Shown: positions 15,653 to 29,640 of the stretch, piece by piece
How positions within the stretch are numbered: position 1 is the stretch's first letter
How the letters are laid out: each line of letters starts with the position of its first letter
Assembly (NCBI GenBank): GCA_002104895.1
Contig: MCFG01000226.1
Span: 1 to 64,000, forward strand
DNA: 64,000 bases
Source of the DNA: Anaeromyces robustus
Lineage: Eukaryota; Neocallimastigomycota; Neocallimastigomycetes; Neocallimastigales; Neocallimastigaceae
Direction of reading: 5' to 3'
Notes under the pieces: generated by a model
Told to the model about the DNA's origin: nothing
The model's input: only the letters and a program-made list of their open reading frames with translations
Database searches by the model: none
Position numbers and translations under genes: made by a program

Positions 15653-17739
15653 ATATATATATATTTAAAAAAAATATTGTGTGTTTTATTATGATACATC
15701 CTAAGTTACAAATATATTATTATATAATATGATGTGTAATTTATAAAAATTTCATTAAAGAATATATTTTTTCATTATTAATAAATAAATTAAAAATTTA
15801 ATTAAATACATATGATATATATTATAATATATTTAAATATATAATAGTGTATTAGGTATTATACTAACTTATATATTATTTATTAAAGTTTATGAATTTT
15901 CTTTTTTAATTAAACAATATTAATAAACTTATACACAATATACACAACGCAAATACAGAAAAAAATTTTTAATAGAATTTGTTTAAATAATATATTATCA
16001 ATATAATACTATTTTATAAAATTTTTAAATATTTTAATTAAAATTATTTAATTAATTATATATTCTATAATAATATAATATATACTATGTCAAATATATT
16101 TGACTAAATTAGTGAATGAATAAATAAATAATAGTTAAATAAATAATTATAAATAAATAATAGAGTTTAAAAATGTTCATATATACTATAAATTTTAATA
16201 TATTATAATATAATAATAATATATTATAATAATATAAACATTTTAAAATAATATATTGAAGTATTTAAAATATATTCTTTCATTTATTTATTATTATTAT
16301 TTAAAATATATTTAAAAATTTCTAATTATTAATTATTATATAATTTTATTAATATATTATGTAATATTTATTATTATTAATGTTTTTTCCAAAAAGAAAA
16401 AAAAAAAACAAAAAACAAAAAAAAATTTTTTTATCATACTTTTTCTTTTTTTCTTTAATTTTATTTATTTATTTATTTATTTATTATTTTTTAATAATCT
16501 TAATATTATAATTTTTATAAAAATTTTGTACTTAACTTTTTTTTTTAAAATCCCTTTTTTTTTCATTAAAAATTTAAATTTTTTTTAAAATAATTGTTTT
16601 TTTTCTTTCTATATATTTTTTGTTTTATTTTCATTTTACTTATTCATCAATATCTTTTTATTATTATTTTTTTTTACTATTAATTTTTATTCTTTCTTTC
16701 TTTCCATAAATTTATTCATCAATATTTTTCTATTTATTTATTATATTTATCTATTATATATAAGTAGAAATTTGATTATAAATAGTTAATCATATTTATT
16801 GGATTATTTAATTCATAAAAATTAATTCTTAATCATAATCTAAATTTATAATACAATAATAATAAATTAAATATATATATATATTTTTAAAAAGAAAAAA
16901 TATATATATAAGGAATTATTAAATTATTTTATATTATCAATAATATTCAAGTAATTTTATTAAAATCCAAACAAATATATAACATATAACATATCTATAT
17001 AATTGAAAATTTTTAAAGAAAAATATATATAAATTATATATAACAATTTTACTCATTAAATAATAATTAAATTAAATAAAAATTGTTATATAAAAGATAA
17101 ATAAATAAATCTTTTTCTTTTTTTTAATAATATAATACATTAATATTATTATATATAAGTATAATTATATATATTTAAAAAGAGTGCGAAACAATAATAA
17201 AAGGTTTAATATTACAATTCTATAATACCTTTATATAACAACAATAAAAACAGCAAAATTTATAGAAGTATATTTTTCTTTTAAAAAATAAAAAAATTAA
17301 TTTTTTTTTATTTTTTTGTTAAATTATATATTAATTTTGAAAGTTGATATATAAATATTATATAAAATAATAATTCCATAATTATTATTTATTAAATAAT
17401 ACAATAATATTATATATATTATATATTATCAAATTTCTATCATCAATTATAAAATAAAAATTTATCTTGTAAATACAATAAAAATAGATTAATATTTAGT
17501 TTATAATTATTTTTTAACATAACATAGAATTGAGTATAAATACTATTTATTTTATTTTTATAATTTTTTAGAATTAATTAATAATAAAAAATTAACATTA
17601 AAACTTTATTTATATAATAAATTCTAAAATAGCATAATAGAGAATATTAATATTTTAATAATAACTAGTTTATTAAAGTATATTAATATAAATCATTGTA
17701 TTTTTTTTTATTTTTTTTAAAAGAAATATAATTATTATT
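13760..17739. other. 4-kb gene-poor spacer between divergent genes
   Basis: The helicase (minus) and the kinase (plus) both start away from this region, so promoters lie at each end. The interior has (TTTA)n patches near 14330-14440, the (AAAT)n array at 15459-15652, many T runs at 16400-16700 and (AT)n tracts. A somewhat less repetitive patch near 14560-14620 contains an agccaatca (CCAAT-like) word. No gene was recognised. Confidence 0.45.
15459..15652. repeat. (AAAT)n microsatellite, interrupted
   Basis: Two blocks of AAAT units separated by about 35 bases of variant units (tgtatgaatgaataagtaaa) near 15559-15590. Intergenic. Confidence 0.95.
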
Positions 17740-19765
17740 ATGGCAACATTATTGACTTCAACGACAATACCTTGCGATGTCATATCAAATAATAATATAT
17801 ATCATAATTCAATAACAAATACATCATATTTAAATACCAATTCACAATCAATTAAAGAAAATTCAAATTTGGCAAAAATATATTCTAATAAATTGAAGAC
17901 TACTTCATTAGACACTAATGAAGTAAATAAAAAAGTTAAAGATACAAATAATAATTTTGTTTCTAATAAAGTTTTATCTACTTCAAATCGTGTTCGTTGT
18001 AAGTCTTCATCAATGAAATATATAGAAAAAACAAATAAAAATTTAAAATTATCTAAAGATAAAATAAAATCAGAAAAATATAAAAATATGTCGAATCTGG
18101 ATATGAAAGTTGAGAGTAATTCTCAAAGCAAAGCAAAAAAGGTTGAAAACAAAAAAATTATTAGTAATAATAATAATAAGATAAATGGATCCCCCAAAAA
18201 GAAAATTATAAATAATGCTACTAATAACAATAATAATACAAATTCAATCAAAAATATTAATCAAAAAATAAAAACAAAGACCAATGTAAAGTTAACTGCA
18301 AAAGCTATTAATTTACAAGATATTTCTACTCAAAATCAAAATTCAAGGTTACAAACAAATAATGCTTCAAGAAAAATTATTAACATAAGAAATCCAAAAA
18401 AATCACCTTCTAAACCTGCAATAACTAAATTGAAATTACCTAACAAAGACGTTTCAAATACATTTTCTCTTTCAAAATTATCATTAAATAATTCTTGTAA
18501 TAAGCTTAAGAATAATGATAAATATTTGGACAAATATTTTTCAAATTATTCATATAATCCAGAATTTTCAAAGAAATATAGAGTGAAAGAGGAAATGGGT
18601 AGAGGTGGTTTTGGTCTTGTATTTGTAGCTGAAAGAATATCTGATGGAGTTGAAGTTGCTGTAAAATTTATCATCAAAGAAAAAGTTCCAGTTTCTGCAT
18701 GGACTAAAGATCCAGATCTTGGAATTATCCCAAGAGAATGTTATATTTTAAAGCACATTAATCATCCATGCATTATTAAATATTTAGACTGTTATAGTGA
18801 TAGAAAATATTTTTATTTAGTTATGGAACTTCATGGATCTTCTTGGTCTAAGAATAATATATATAAGAATAATTATCAAAATGAAAAAGATAATAATAAT
18901 AAAATGTATACTTCATTTATTAATGCAGCAGCGTTGAAGACTAATAATAATTTTCATGTAGGTAAAGTAAGACCATCAATGGACCTTTTCGAGTGTATTG
19001 AATCATATTTTGAATGTTTTGATGAAAATCAAGCTCGTTATATTTTTGTTCAACTTTTATCAGCTATAAAATATTTAAATTCTTTAAGTATAATACATCG
19101 TGATATTAAGGATGAAAATAGTAAATATAATATTTATAATATATAATTAAAGTTTATATAATATATTTATAATTAGTTTATTTTTTTTTAAATATTTAAT
19201 ATAAATAAATGATACTTAAGTAATAGTTTTCATTTTGTATTTAATTATTTTTTTTTCTTTTTATTCAATTTTTTTTTGAAATATTTTAAATTTTATAAAT
19301 CATCATTATCATCATTATATTTTATTTTTTTAATTGTTATTAATTTATTATTATTTATTCTTAATTATAAAATCAGTTTTAATAGATAGGGATTTAAATA
19401 TAAAGCTTATTGATTTTGGTGCAGCTATACAAATTAAAGGTGGAAGAGTTTATGATAAATTTGTAGGTACAGTTCCTTATATAGCTCCTGAAATTATTAA
19501 TGGACAAGAATATGGTTCTTTAACTCAAGATATTTATTCATTAGGTGTATTACTTCATTTATTAATATATGGTGAATTACCTGCCATTAACTTAAATAAA
19601 GATGATAGTTCTTCATTAAATTTACCTCAATGTACAATAAAAGGAAATTATTGTTCAGAAAAAGTAAGACATTTAATTAGATGGATGTTACAAAAATCTC
19701 CAAGTTCAAGGCCAACATTAGATGAGATTTTAGATCATGATTGGATTAAAGAAAAGACAAATTAA
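17740..19765 (+). CDS. PAS-kinase-like serine/threonine protein kinase
   Basis: Two exons (17740-19120, 19377-19765) join into 589 residues. Residues 1-275 are Asn/Lys/Ser-rich and disordered-looking with no recognisable domain. The kinase domain spans about 278-587: GRGGFGLV (P-loop), VAVKF (catalytic Lys near 308), MELHGS at the hinge, HRDIKDEN (453-460), DFG (473-475), VGTVPYIAPE, and DIYSLGVLLHLLIYGELP. The set LHGS...MDLFECIE, IHRDIKDEN and IKLIDFGAA is typical of PAS kinases (PASK/Psk1/Psk2) and their PIM-like relatives, which link nutrient state to glycogen and translation control; that is family knowledge. A roughly 40-residue Asn-rich insertion separates the hinge from MDLFECIE. No PAS domain is visible, so the regulatory input must differ or have diverged. 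All catalytic residues are intact. Confidence 0.88.
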
Positions 19766-20926
19766 AAAGTATTTTTATCAACGATTGAATAACAGTAAAT
19801 AATTTTTTAAAAATATTAGAAATATAATGATAGCATTATTGTAATACAAAAAATAAAGAAAAGAACAAAATAAAAGAAATACAATGTTTGAAGCCAAAGC
19901 AAACAATAGAAAAAATAGAAAAAGAATAATTTAAATTAGAGTATATATATCAATTATCAATTGTGCATATTAAATAAGTAATTATAATTTATTCATATAT
20001 ATCTATAAACTAAATCAAGTGAATATTATTTTTGACAAGTAATAATTATTTAAGTATATAAATATATCAACAAATTAAAGATAAAATAAATAATTAATAG
20101 AAAATAATCTTTTTTTTTAAAGAAAAAAAAAATCAAAAATCAAAAAAGAAAGAACAAAGAGTAGAAGAAAAGTAATATAAAAGTAAAGAATTATGATAAC
20201 ATTAACTATATTATAAGATTATATAAGCAATGAATAATTAATAATCGAAAAATCAATACATTATATTTATTATTGTATATATTATTTATTTTAATTTAAG
20301 ATTTAATCTATTCCAATATAAATATTATTTTTTTTTTAATTTTTATTTATTTTTGAATGATAACAAAAATATAATGAAATATCAAAAAAATAATAATAAT
20401 AATAGTAATAACTAGAAATGAGAGAATATATAATAAAAATGAGATTATTGTCATTTTTAATAAATACAAGTAAAAGAATTGAATTAAAATAAGAAACTAA
20501 GTTTCGTCATTCATATATCTCCTAAAAGAAAATCAAAACATTTATTTTAATTCTCCATTATTATTATATAAAAAATAGGGTAAAATGATATAGATAGAAT
20601 GTCATCAAAACCTATTATATTATATTTATTTATTGAAACCAATATATAACAATATAAAATTATTTTTTTTTTTTGAATTAAGTAATTATTTATTTTCAAT
20701 ATTATCTTCATCTTATTTATTATCTTATGTAATTAAGTATTAATAAATTAGACTATTATTTTCAACACTTAAAGGAAATAGAGAATTACATATATAAATA
20801 TAATTATTATTATTTTTTGTAGAAAATAGTTGTTATTATATTATCAATTTAATATTTTAAAAAAAGATTAAAACAAAAAATAATATAAAAAAATAACAAT
20901 AAAACATAAAAAAAAACAAAAAATTA

Positions 20927-20971
<45 letters not shown>

Positions 20972-22306
20972 CAAAAAAAAAAACAAAAACAAACAAACAA
21001 ACAAAAAAAAAAAAAACAAACAAACAAACAAACAAAAAAAACAAAAGAAAGAAAGAAAGAAAGAATTAATTAATTAATTAATTAGTGAATATAATTAAAA
21101 TATATTTTTATAATATTATTATCTATTAAATATATAAATAACAATATAATTTATAACTATCTTCTTGTTTTATTGTTAAATTTTAAGAAAACAACAAAAC
21201 AAAAACAAAAAAAAACAAAAAAAAAAAACAAAAAAAAAAAACAAAAAAAAAAAAAAAAAAACTAAAAACATAAAAAAAATATAATATATATTTATATATA
21301 TTTTTTCTTTGATAGAAAATAAAATATAATAAATATATAGCTATAATTGTCCTTTTTATAAAAAGGGTTTTTATAGTATATATAATTATTATCACTATAA
21401 TGGATAATATTTTTCTTTTATAAACTTTATTATTACCTTTTTCTTTTCAATACAACAATATATATATAAAGAGTGAAGAGATAAAGAAAATAAATTAGAA
21501 TAAAAGAAAAATTATTATGGATTTAAATGATTTTTAAATATTATTTATTAATAATTTTTTAATCATTTATAATTATGGATAATATATTATTTTTATATTA
21601 CTTAATAATCCTTATTATTTTTTTTATTTCATACAATAAAAAGGAATAATTTATATTCATAATTATAAAAATAATTAAATGAGGAATAATAATTATAGAA
21701 TAATTAAAAATATTAATATTATAATAATTAATATTTAAAAATAAAAACAAAAAAAAAAAATGGAGAAAGAACATTAAGCAAATTTAAACAAATATCAATA
21801 ACCAAAAATCAAAAGAAAAAAAAATAAAATAAAAATTACACAAAAGAAAGAATAAATAACAATAATTATGTAATTTTTAATTTTTAATTTATAGAATTTA
21901 AAAATTAAGTTTTTTTTAGAAATGAAAATAAAAGAGAAAAAAAAAATTAAAATAATTTGAATATTTAAATATAATTATTAAATATATATATATATAATTA
22001 AATGATATAAATAATAAATAAATAAATAAATAAATAGATAGATAGAAATAATAACTTTTTTTTTTTCTTCTTTAAAAAAAAAAAAAAGTTATTTCTATGA
22101 TTTATTTATTTATATAATATATTTATTTTATATATATATATTTATTTTTATATTAATGAAAAAAATTTTTTTTTATTTTAAATATGACTTATTTAATATT
22201 TAATATTTTGTTTTCAATTTTCAATATCATATAAACATAATTTTTTACTTAATTTTCTTTCTTTTCCAGTAAAAATATTCTTATTATTTATTCTTATTTT
22301 TTTTAT

Positions 22307-22342
<36 letters not shown>

Positions 22343-22902
22343 CTCTCTCACTCTCATATTATTATTAATTATTAATATATCTTGTTTATAAAATGTTTAT
22401 ATATATATATATTTTTTAATTTAATCATTTTATTCTTATTCATGCTTATATCCAAATATTTTTATATTTTTAAATAATATTTTATATAATATTATAATAT
22501 TATATAATATGATAGAAATAATCATTTATATAATAAGAATTAATAAAAATAATGATATTAATATAATATAATATATTTTATTTTATTTTATAACTTTTTT
22601 TTTTATGAAAAAATCAAAACAAAACAAAACAAAACATTAACATTATATTATTATTATAATTACTTTTTTTTTTTTTATATTTTATATTTTCAAATTTATT
22701 ATATAATCTTTTTTAATTTTTTGTAAATATAAAAAAACATATTAATATTAATCTATAACTTAATAAATAAAAAATACCTTTAAAAAACAAAACAAAACAA
22801 AATTTTGGCATAAATTTTTTGTATAATACATTTTATTATTTATTATTTATTAGTTTATTAGTTTATTATTTTATTAATGGTCAATTTTTTTTTTTAATAC
22901 TA
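19766..22902. other. 3.1-kb simple-sequence spacer between convergent genes
   Basis: Both flanking genes end here. It contains a long A run with C and G interruptions (20926-21064), a second AAAC-rich patch (21185-21262), T runs (22312-22341) and an inverted repeat at 22040-22106. No coding stretch is supported. Confidence 0.5.
20926..21064. repeat. Poly-A, (AAAC)n and (GAAA)n compound tract
   Basis: About 42 A bases followed by AAAC units and then five GAAA units. Intergenic and not next to a recognisable retroelement body, so simple slippage is the likeliest origin. Confidence 0.85.
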
Positions 22903-24369
22903 TTATTTTTTTTTTGAATGATCTTTTGAATATTTGATAAATAATAATAATATTAAAAGATATTAAAATAAATAAAAAAAAAAAAAAAAAAAAAAAATTA
23001 AAAAAATAGAAGATGGTTTGTAAAGTTAGTTATATCATTAAATAAAATAAAATAAAATTAAATAAAATAAATATTTATATTAGTAATTAATATAATATTT
23101 ATAATTCAGATAAAATAAAAAATAAAACAGAAAAAAAAAAAAAAAAAACTTATATTTTTACTTATTTTTGAATGTTTCCACCAATATTTATATATTTTTT
23201 TAGCTGAAGGTGTATTTGTTTGAAGTTTAATCCATTGATTACATTTTTCACAATAACCTTCTTTACTGAAACATTCTATAGAAGGATAAGGTGGTGGCCA
23301 TAATTTATTAGTGATATCTTGGTAATCACTAACAGTAATTAATTCATAATTTACTTTAAAACCAGGCATAATTTTTTCATCTATTTATATATTTAAAATA
23401 TATATATTTTAAAAATGATATATATATAAATATATAATTATTATTTAATAAATATATTGATATATAATATATATATATATAATTAATAAAAACAAATTAT
23501 TAATTAATTATTATATTATCTTATGATATAACTTTTCTCTTTAGTTAATTCATTTATAAAAGTTAATTTATATTTTGAAGGTTTATCATAGGTTGTCAAT
23601 GAAGTTGATGATATACCATGATATGTATTTAAATGATATCTTTCATTTTAATATATAGATATATATATATAATTAACCATAAATATCAATTCTTTAAATT
23701 ATTAATATTCTTTTATTAATTTTATTTTAATTATATTTATAAATAGAATTACAGAGGATATTTAATATAATAATAATAAAAAAAAAAAAATTACCTATAG
23801 GCACTAGTTTTTGTTTTATACCAGGTTCCTGGTTTTTGAGGACAACAAGGACATTTTCCAATTTTTTTAATACCTTTTTCTTTTACAAATCTTGGTGTAA
23901 AGTAATCATATTTATGTTTTGGCTTTTTTGGAATGACTAATGAAGATGTAGAATTTGATATATTTTTTTTTGTAGATATTATTTTTTTATTTTTGTTATT
24001 ATTTTTATTTTTAATAATGTCATTATTATTAATTTTATTCTTATTCTTACTGATATTATTATTATAAGGTTTAATATTATTATTTAATTGATTATTAGTA
24101 TTATTATTTAAATAATTATGATTAAACTCATTATTAGAAGTGATATTAAATATATTATTAGTAGTACGATTTAAGAAATTATTTGATAAATCAAATAAAT
24201 TAAATTTTGGGTTAATAAAAAGCTTATCTTGAATAAATGTATTTAATTCAATGCTATTAGGCAATACTATTTTTAATAAAGCATTACATATAAGATTAAA
24301 ATATTTTTGGTCTAATAATGCATTATAATATATACAGATTTGAAGTATATTAAATTTATCTTTCATATT

Positions 24370-24400
<31 letters not shown>

Positions 24401-26234
24401 TTTTATAAAAAAAAGGCAGTCATTTATATTACATATTTTCCATATGACATATTACAAAGATAGATAATATATAAATATATAGATATTATAAATTAAAATG
24501 ATTATATTTTAATAAATATTAATGTAATAATATTGATAATATTAAAAAAAAAAAAATTTAATATATAATTTAAATTTACCATAAGGTTCATAATGCTTTA
24601 TTATATCTTTAAGATCATCAATACATAAATTAAATTTGGAAGGTTCTTTATTAGGGAAGAAGGCAAATATATCAATATTGGTTTTATGCACAATTTCACA
24701 GTATTTAAAATAATTTTCAATTATTGTTTTTTTGATACAAATATTTAAATAATTATTATTATTAAAAAAACTATAATAAATATTTTATATAAAAATTTAA
24801 AAATAAAATTAATTAATTTGAATAAATGTATGAATAAAAAAAAAAAAAAAAAAAAAAAAAATCAAATTAAAATCAAATTAAAAAAAAAAAAAAAGAGGAT
24901 TAATTAATATTAAAAATAAATTAAGTAAAATAAATAACAAAAAAAAGATAACAAAAAAAAAAAAAAAAGATTAATTAATATAAAAATAAACAAATTAAGT
25001 AAATGAATAAAAAAAAAAGAATAATTAATATAAAAATAAACAAATTAAGTAATGAATAAAAAAAAAATAATTAATATTAAAATAAAAAAATACATAAAGT
25101 ATATATATATATAAAGAGAATAATTAATATTAAAATAAAAGAAATATGTAAATATATGTAAAGAAAATAATTAATATTTAAATAAATAGATGAAAATAAT
25201 AATAAAAAATAAATTAATAAATAAATATAATAATAAACCATATTTAATTATTTTATGTTCAATTATTTATTATTACTAAAAAGGTAATTATTAATAATAA
25301 TATTGTTGTAAATGTTTTATTATTGATATTAAAGTTTTATATATATTAACTACCATTTATCATATATAAAAAATTTTACTTCATTTGATTTATTCATTAT
25401 TTCATTAATTTTTAATATATAATCAATTGTGTCGATTATATTTTTTTTATTATTCATATCATTATGATTAAATTGAATGGAATTAAAATAAAATTTTTCA
25501 TTGAGTAATTTTAAATCATTTTCTATCATTGGATTAAAATATTCATTATTATTATTATTGCCTTTTTTAAAAACATTAAAATTTATAGTGTCATTGGTTA
25601 GAGTGTTTTTTGAATTTATGAAATTTGTATCTTTGCTAGAATTTTCATTCATTTTCTCTTGGTCTTTATAATCAATAGTCTTTTTGGTTTTTTTTTCTCC
25701 ATTTATATCAATATTAATATCATTGTTATTATTATTACTATCATTAATATCATTATCAGTTTGATGTAATTTTGAATTATTATTAATATTAGAATAATCA
25801 ATATTTTGATTATAATTATCAATACTTTTTAATGTATTTTTATCACAATTAAATAATGAGAATAGATCATTAGTATTAAAATTAAATATCGAAAAAGGAT
25901 CCTCATCATCAATATTATTTAAAATTGAAAGTGAAGAATTATTGTATATTTGTTTATCTTTGTCTTTATATTCATATTCATTTTCATTTATGTTTATAGT
26001 ATTTAATATTTTATCGGTTTCAGCTGATAATATTTTTAATATAGATATATATTTTTTTTAATAAATTTTAAGTTATTTAATAATATATATAAATAATATA
26101 TAATAATTTTTATTTAGTGTAACTTTTTTTTTTTTTAATATTTTAATATTAATAAATAAAAAATTTTTATATATTCTATTATGTATGGGGGAAATTATTT
26201 TATTACAGCTTTTATTTTCGCTCAGTTCCATCAT
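22903..26234 (-). CDS. Rua1-type zinc-binding protein, putative transcription regulator
   Basis: Seven exons (26234-26207, 26023-25354, 24770-24580, 24359-23795, 23639-23533, 23380-23162, 22922-22903) join into exactly 600 codons (599 residues) with consistent phases. The C-terminal 150 residues carry YFTPRFVKEKG, then GKCPCC, TWYKTKTSAYRYHLNTYHG, and after a spacer YCEKCNQWIKL and WWKHSK. This pattern (TPRYVRGxGxxKxGxCPxC...SAYxYHMxxxHGI, then a second Cys pair and His) is the Rua1 C-terminal domain (DUF4451-like), named for the Ustilago Rua1 regulator of ustilagic acid genes. Two zinc sites are likely (CxxC...HxxxxH and CxxC...H). The N-terminal two thirds is Asn/Asp-rich. The 28-nt first exon and 20-nt last exon are the least certain; the target genes are unknown. 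It is divergent from SNF5. Confidence 0.78.
24840..25240 (-). repeat. Degenerate tandem repeats inside an intron
   Basis: Within the 583-base intron of the Rua1-like gene (24771-25353), about 50-60-base units built of gattaattaatattaaaa, ataaacaaattaagtaa and an A run recur at least four times with decay. It looks like a small minisatellite grown inside an intron. Confidence 0.6.
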
Positions 26235-27199
26235 AAAAAAAAAATAAACAATTTAAAAATATATTTTATATAGAAAAAAATAGAAATAATGATAAATAAA
26301 ATATATAAATAAATATCATACAATATTACAATATAATAAAGTATTATCTAAAAAAAAGGGAATAAAATAAAATAAGATAATCATCCATTTTTATATACTT
26401 TTATAAAATATCAAAAAAATTTATATTGTGGATTAAAATAATAAAAAAATTTTTTATTACATTTTTTTTTTTAATTATAAATTTTAATTTATTACATTTT
26501 ATTATATTAAATAATTGTAATATTATATAATATTATAATATATGATAATATATTATAATTTATGTTTATAAAAAAAAATAAATTATTATGAAATTTTGAA
26601 TATTTTGTTGCAATTTTTTTTTTTATATATTTACTAGATTATAAATAACATAATAATAATAATAATATATTTTTGTTTTATACTTTATATTTATATTAAT
26701 AAGAGTAAATATTAAATATATAATTTATAAACTAATAACAATTGACTAATTGAATGAAGTTTTAATAATAATATATAATAATAATAATACTAGAAAACAT
26801 ATCGTTTACAGAACTATCGTTCTTGATTTAATAATAATTAATAATACATGTTACAAATATAGTCAGTCACAAAATATTAATTAATTGACCATTAATATCT
26901 ATTAATTGTATATACATATATCTTATTTTTTATTCTGAAAGAAAAAAAAAAAAAAAATCAATATCAATATCATTTTTAATGTTAATATTAATATCTATAA
27001 CACAATATTATTCATATTTATTTAATTAATCTTCAACTTAATTCAAATTTAAATACATAATCATTTATTTTAAATATGTATGTATACCATACATATTATT
27101 AATATTTTATTTAAAACTCTTTGAAGATTACTATTATACATATATATATAATAATTTATATTTAAAAGTTAATTTAATTATATCAGTAATATTTACATA
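26235..27199. promoter_or_regulatory. Divergent promoter region of the Rua1-like gene and SNF5
   Basis: This 965-base spacer lies between two outward-facing starts. Apart from A and T runs it includes a less repetitive part at 26780-26860 (catatcgtttacagaactatcg). No TATA box can be singled out in DNA this AT-rich. Confidence 0.4.
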
Positions 27200-28623
27200 A
27201 TGACTCGTGAAACAAATTTATATTCACCATCAGCATACGTTAATCCAGATCTTGTTGAAGAATTGGTTTCAGAATCAGATTCAGAATATCAACAAACTAA
27301 AATAACTAAATATCCCATTGGTAATATTCATTATAATGTTAATATTAGAAGAAGAAAAACACGTCATGTATACTAGTAAGAAAAATATAATTACAAAAAT
27401 AATTTATTATTTTAATTATTATTATTATTGAATAATAATTTATATAATTTATATTTTTATATTGATTTGTCTAAATTATATATAATATATAATATACAAT
27501 ATTTAATATTTACAATTATTATTATTATTATTATTCTTATTATTATTACAGTGAAAAGAAGCAACTTAAAAAAGCTGCAGATATACCTGTTCATCTTGTT
27601 CCAATAAATTTAAATTTTGAAATTGATGGTGTAAAATTAGTAGACTTTTTTACTTGGAATATTAATGGTATTTTATTTTTTTTCATACATTTCAATATTT
27701 TAAATTTCTAATAATATTTTTTTTAATCTACCTTATTAAATTATTTTTAGATGCTTAATATTTTTTTATCTTTTTTTTTTCTTATTTAAAAAATTATTGA
27801 AGAAAATTATTTACTTAATTATTGTATTTTTTTTTTTTTTTTAATTTTTATTTTTTAATTTTTTTTTTTTTAAGAATCATTAATGACACCAGAAAAATTT
27901 GCTCAAATTTTGGCTGATGATTTAGATACACCAGTTGCTAATCAATTTGTTCAACAAATTGCAGATCAAATAAGAAAACAATGTTCAAATTATATAGCAG
28001 CACTTGAAAATGATAATGTTGAAAATGACTATGAAAAAGAAAGTGATTTAAGAATTATTATTAAATTAGATATTAATGTTGGTACTATCAATTTAAAGGA
28101 CCAATTTGAATGGCCATTATATTCATCTTTATCTAATTCTATGGCACCAGAAGAATTTGCTAAAAAATTAACATCAGAATTAGGTCTTGGTGGTGAATTT
28201 ACAGCTGCCATTGCTCATAGTATTAGAGAACAAATATATACAGCAAGACTTAATGTAGATGATACCAATTTTGCTATGAATATAGATAGATATAAAGTAC
28301 CACCTTTTAGATCAAAGGATGAAGAATTTGATGAATGGTATCCAACTATAAGAGAAATGACAGAAGAAGAAATTGAAAGAAAGCATAAAGAACAAGAAAG
28401 AAATATAAGGTTATTAAATTTTATATATATATATTTTATTTTATTTTATTTTATTTTATTTTATTTTATTTTATTTTATTTTATTTATTATATATTTAAA
28501 TTAGGTATTATTATAATTATTTTTATTATTATTACAATTTTAGAATATACATTTATTTTATGTTTTTTTATTATTATTATTTTATTATATATTTATGTAT
28601 ATATATATTTAAATTAATTTATT

Positions 28624-28672
<49 letters not shown>

Positions 28673-29382
28673 TGTTGTTGTTGTTATTATATTAAAAAGA
28701 CGTATGAGACGTTCAACAAAATTAGCTCAAAGACTTTTATCTACTACAAATCCTTCATCACCTCATTCTAATGGTCAAAAACGTTCAGCTGAAATACCAT
28801 TAACCACTTATGAAATATATCAAAGTCAAAAAAGACATAATTCCGGTTCTGATACAGAATTTTCAAAAGATATTAATAGTGGGAAATTAAGTACTGAAAC
28901 AAGTGGTTCTGCTGTTTATAATAATTATTTAAAATCTGAACTCTCACCAACTGTTTCAACACTTTATGATAGTGATAGTAAACAAGATTCTTCTTCAAGT
29001 ATTACTAATGTACCTCCATTACCAAAAATACATCGTGGATTTGGTGCTAGTGGTCGTATTTATAATAAAGATCTTAAAGCAAATATTACTGGTAATATAT
29101 CAATTTATTAATATTTATTTATTTTTATTCTTATTATAAATATTATTTAAATTTAATTTTTTTTTTATTAATTATATTGTTATTTTACTTAATAATCTAT
29201 TATAGATTTTAAGAAAAATTGGAAATGTAGTTGGTGTAGTTTAAGTGGTTTATATACACCTACTTTAAGAAAGGGTCCATTGGGAAATAGGGTAAGTTAA
29301 TTATTATAATTGTATTTAATATAATATAATATAATAAACTTCTTTTTTTTTTCTTTTTCATTATATTAATTCTTTCTATATA

Positions 29383-29423
<41 letters not shown>

Positions 29424-29640
29424 AGACTCTTTGTAATGCTTGTGGCTTATGGTACGCTAAACATAAAACTTTACCACAAGATAGGTAATTTATCTTTTTT
29501 TATATATATATATTTATTTATTTATATATTTTTATTTTATTTTAATATTCATATTTATTAATATAATAATTTTCTTATATTATTATTTTATAATTAATAT
29601 TTATTCGAATTTTTATAGATACCATGAACATGAACATTAA
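27200..29640 (+). CDS. SNF5: SNF5/SFH1 (SMARCB1) chromatin remodelling subunit with C-terminal GATA finger
   Basis: Seven exons (27200-27375, 27552-27667, 27875-28409, 28700-29091, 29206-29291, 29426-29484, 29619-29640) join into 461 residues. Two Snf5 repeats are clear: LVPINLNFEIDGVKLVDFF...TPEKFAQILADDL (about 75-125) and IKLDINVGTINLKDQFEWPL...APEEFAKKLTSELGL (about 147-205), the second with the family motif DQFEWPL. Snf5/Sfh1 is a core subunit of SWI/SNF or RSC remodellers in the nucleus. The C-terminus carries a zinc finger CSWC-X20-CNAC (414-441) with TPTLRKGPLGNRTLCNACGLWYAKH, a GATA-type finger. From memory, Snf5 plus GATA occurs in several fungi. Between them lies a Ser/Thr-rich linker. 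Whether it is Snf5 or Sfh1 cannot be decided here. Confidence 0.94.

Noticed and set aside
28560-28690. Continuation of SNF5 exon 3 into a hydrophobic Ile/Tyr frame
   Set aside because: It is intronic: the donor at 28410 and acceptor at 28699 keep phase and restore Arg/Ser-rich sequence.
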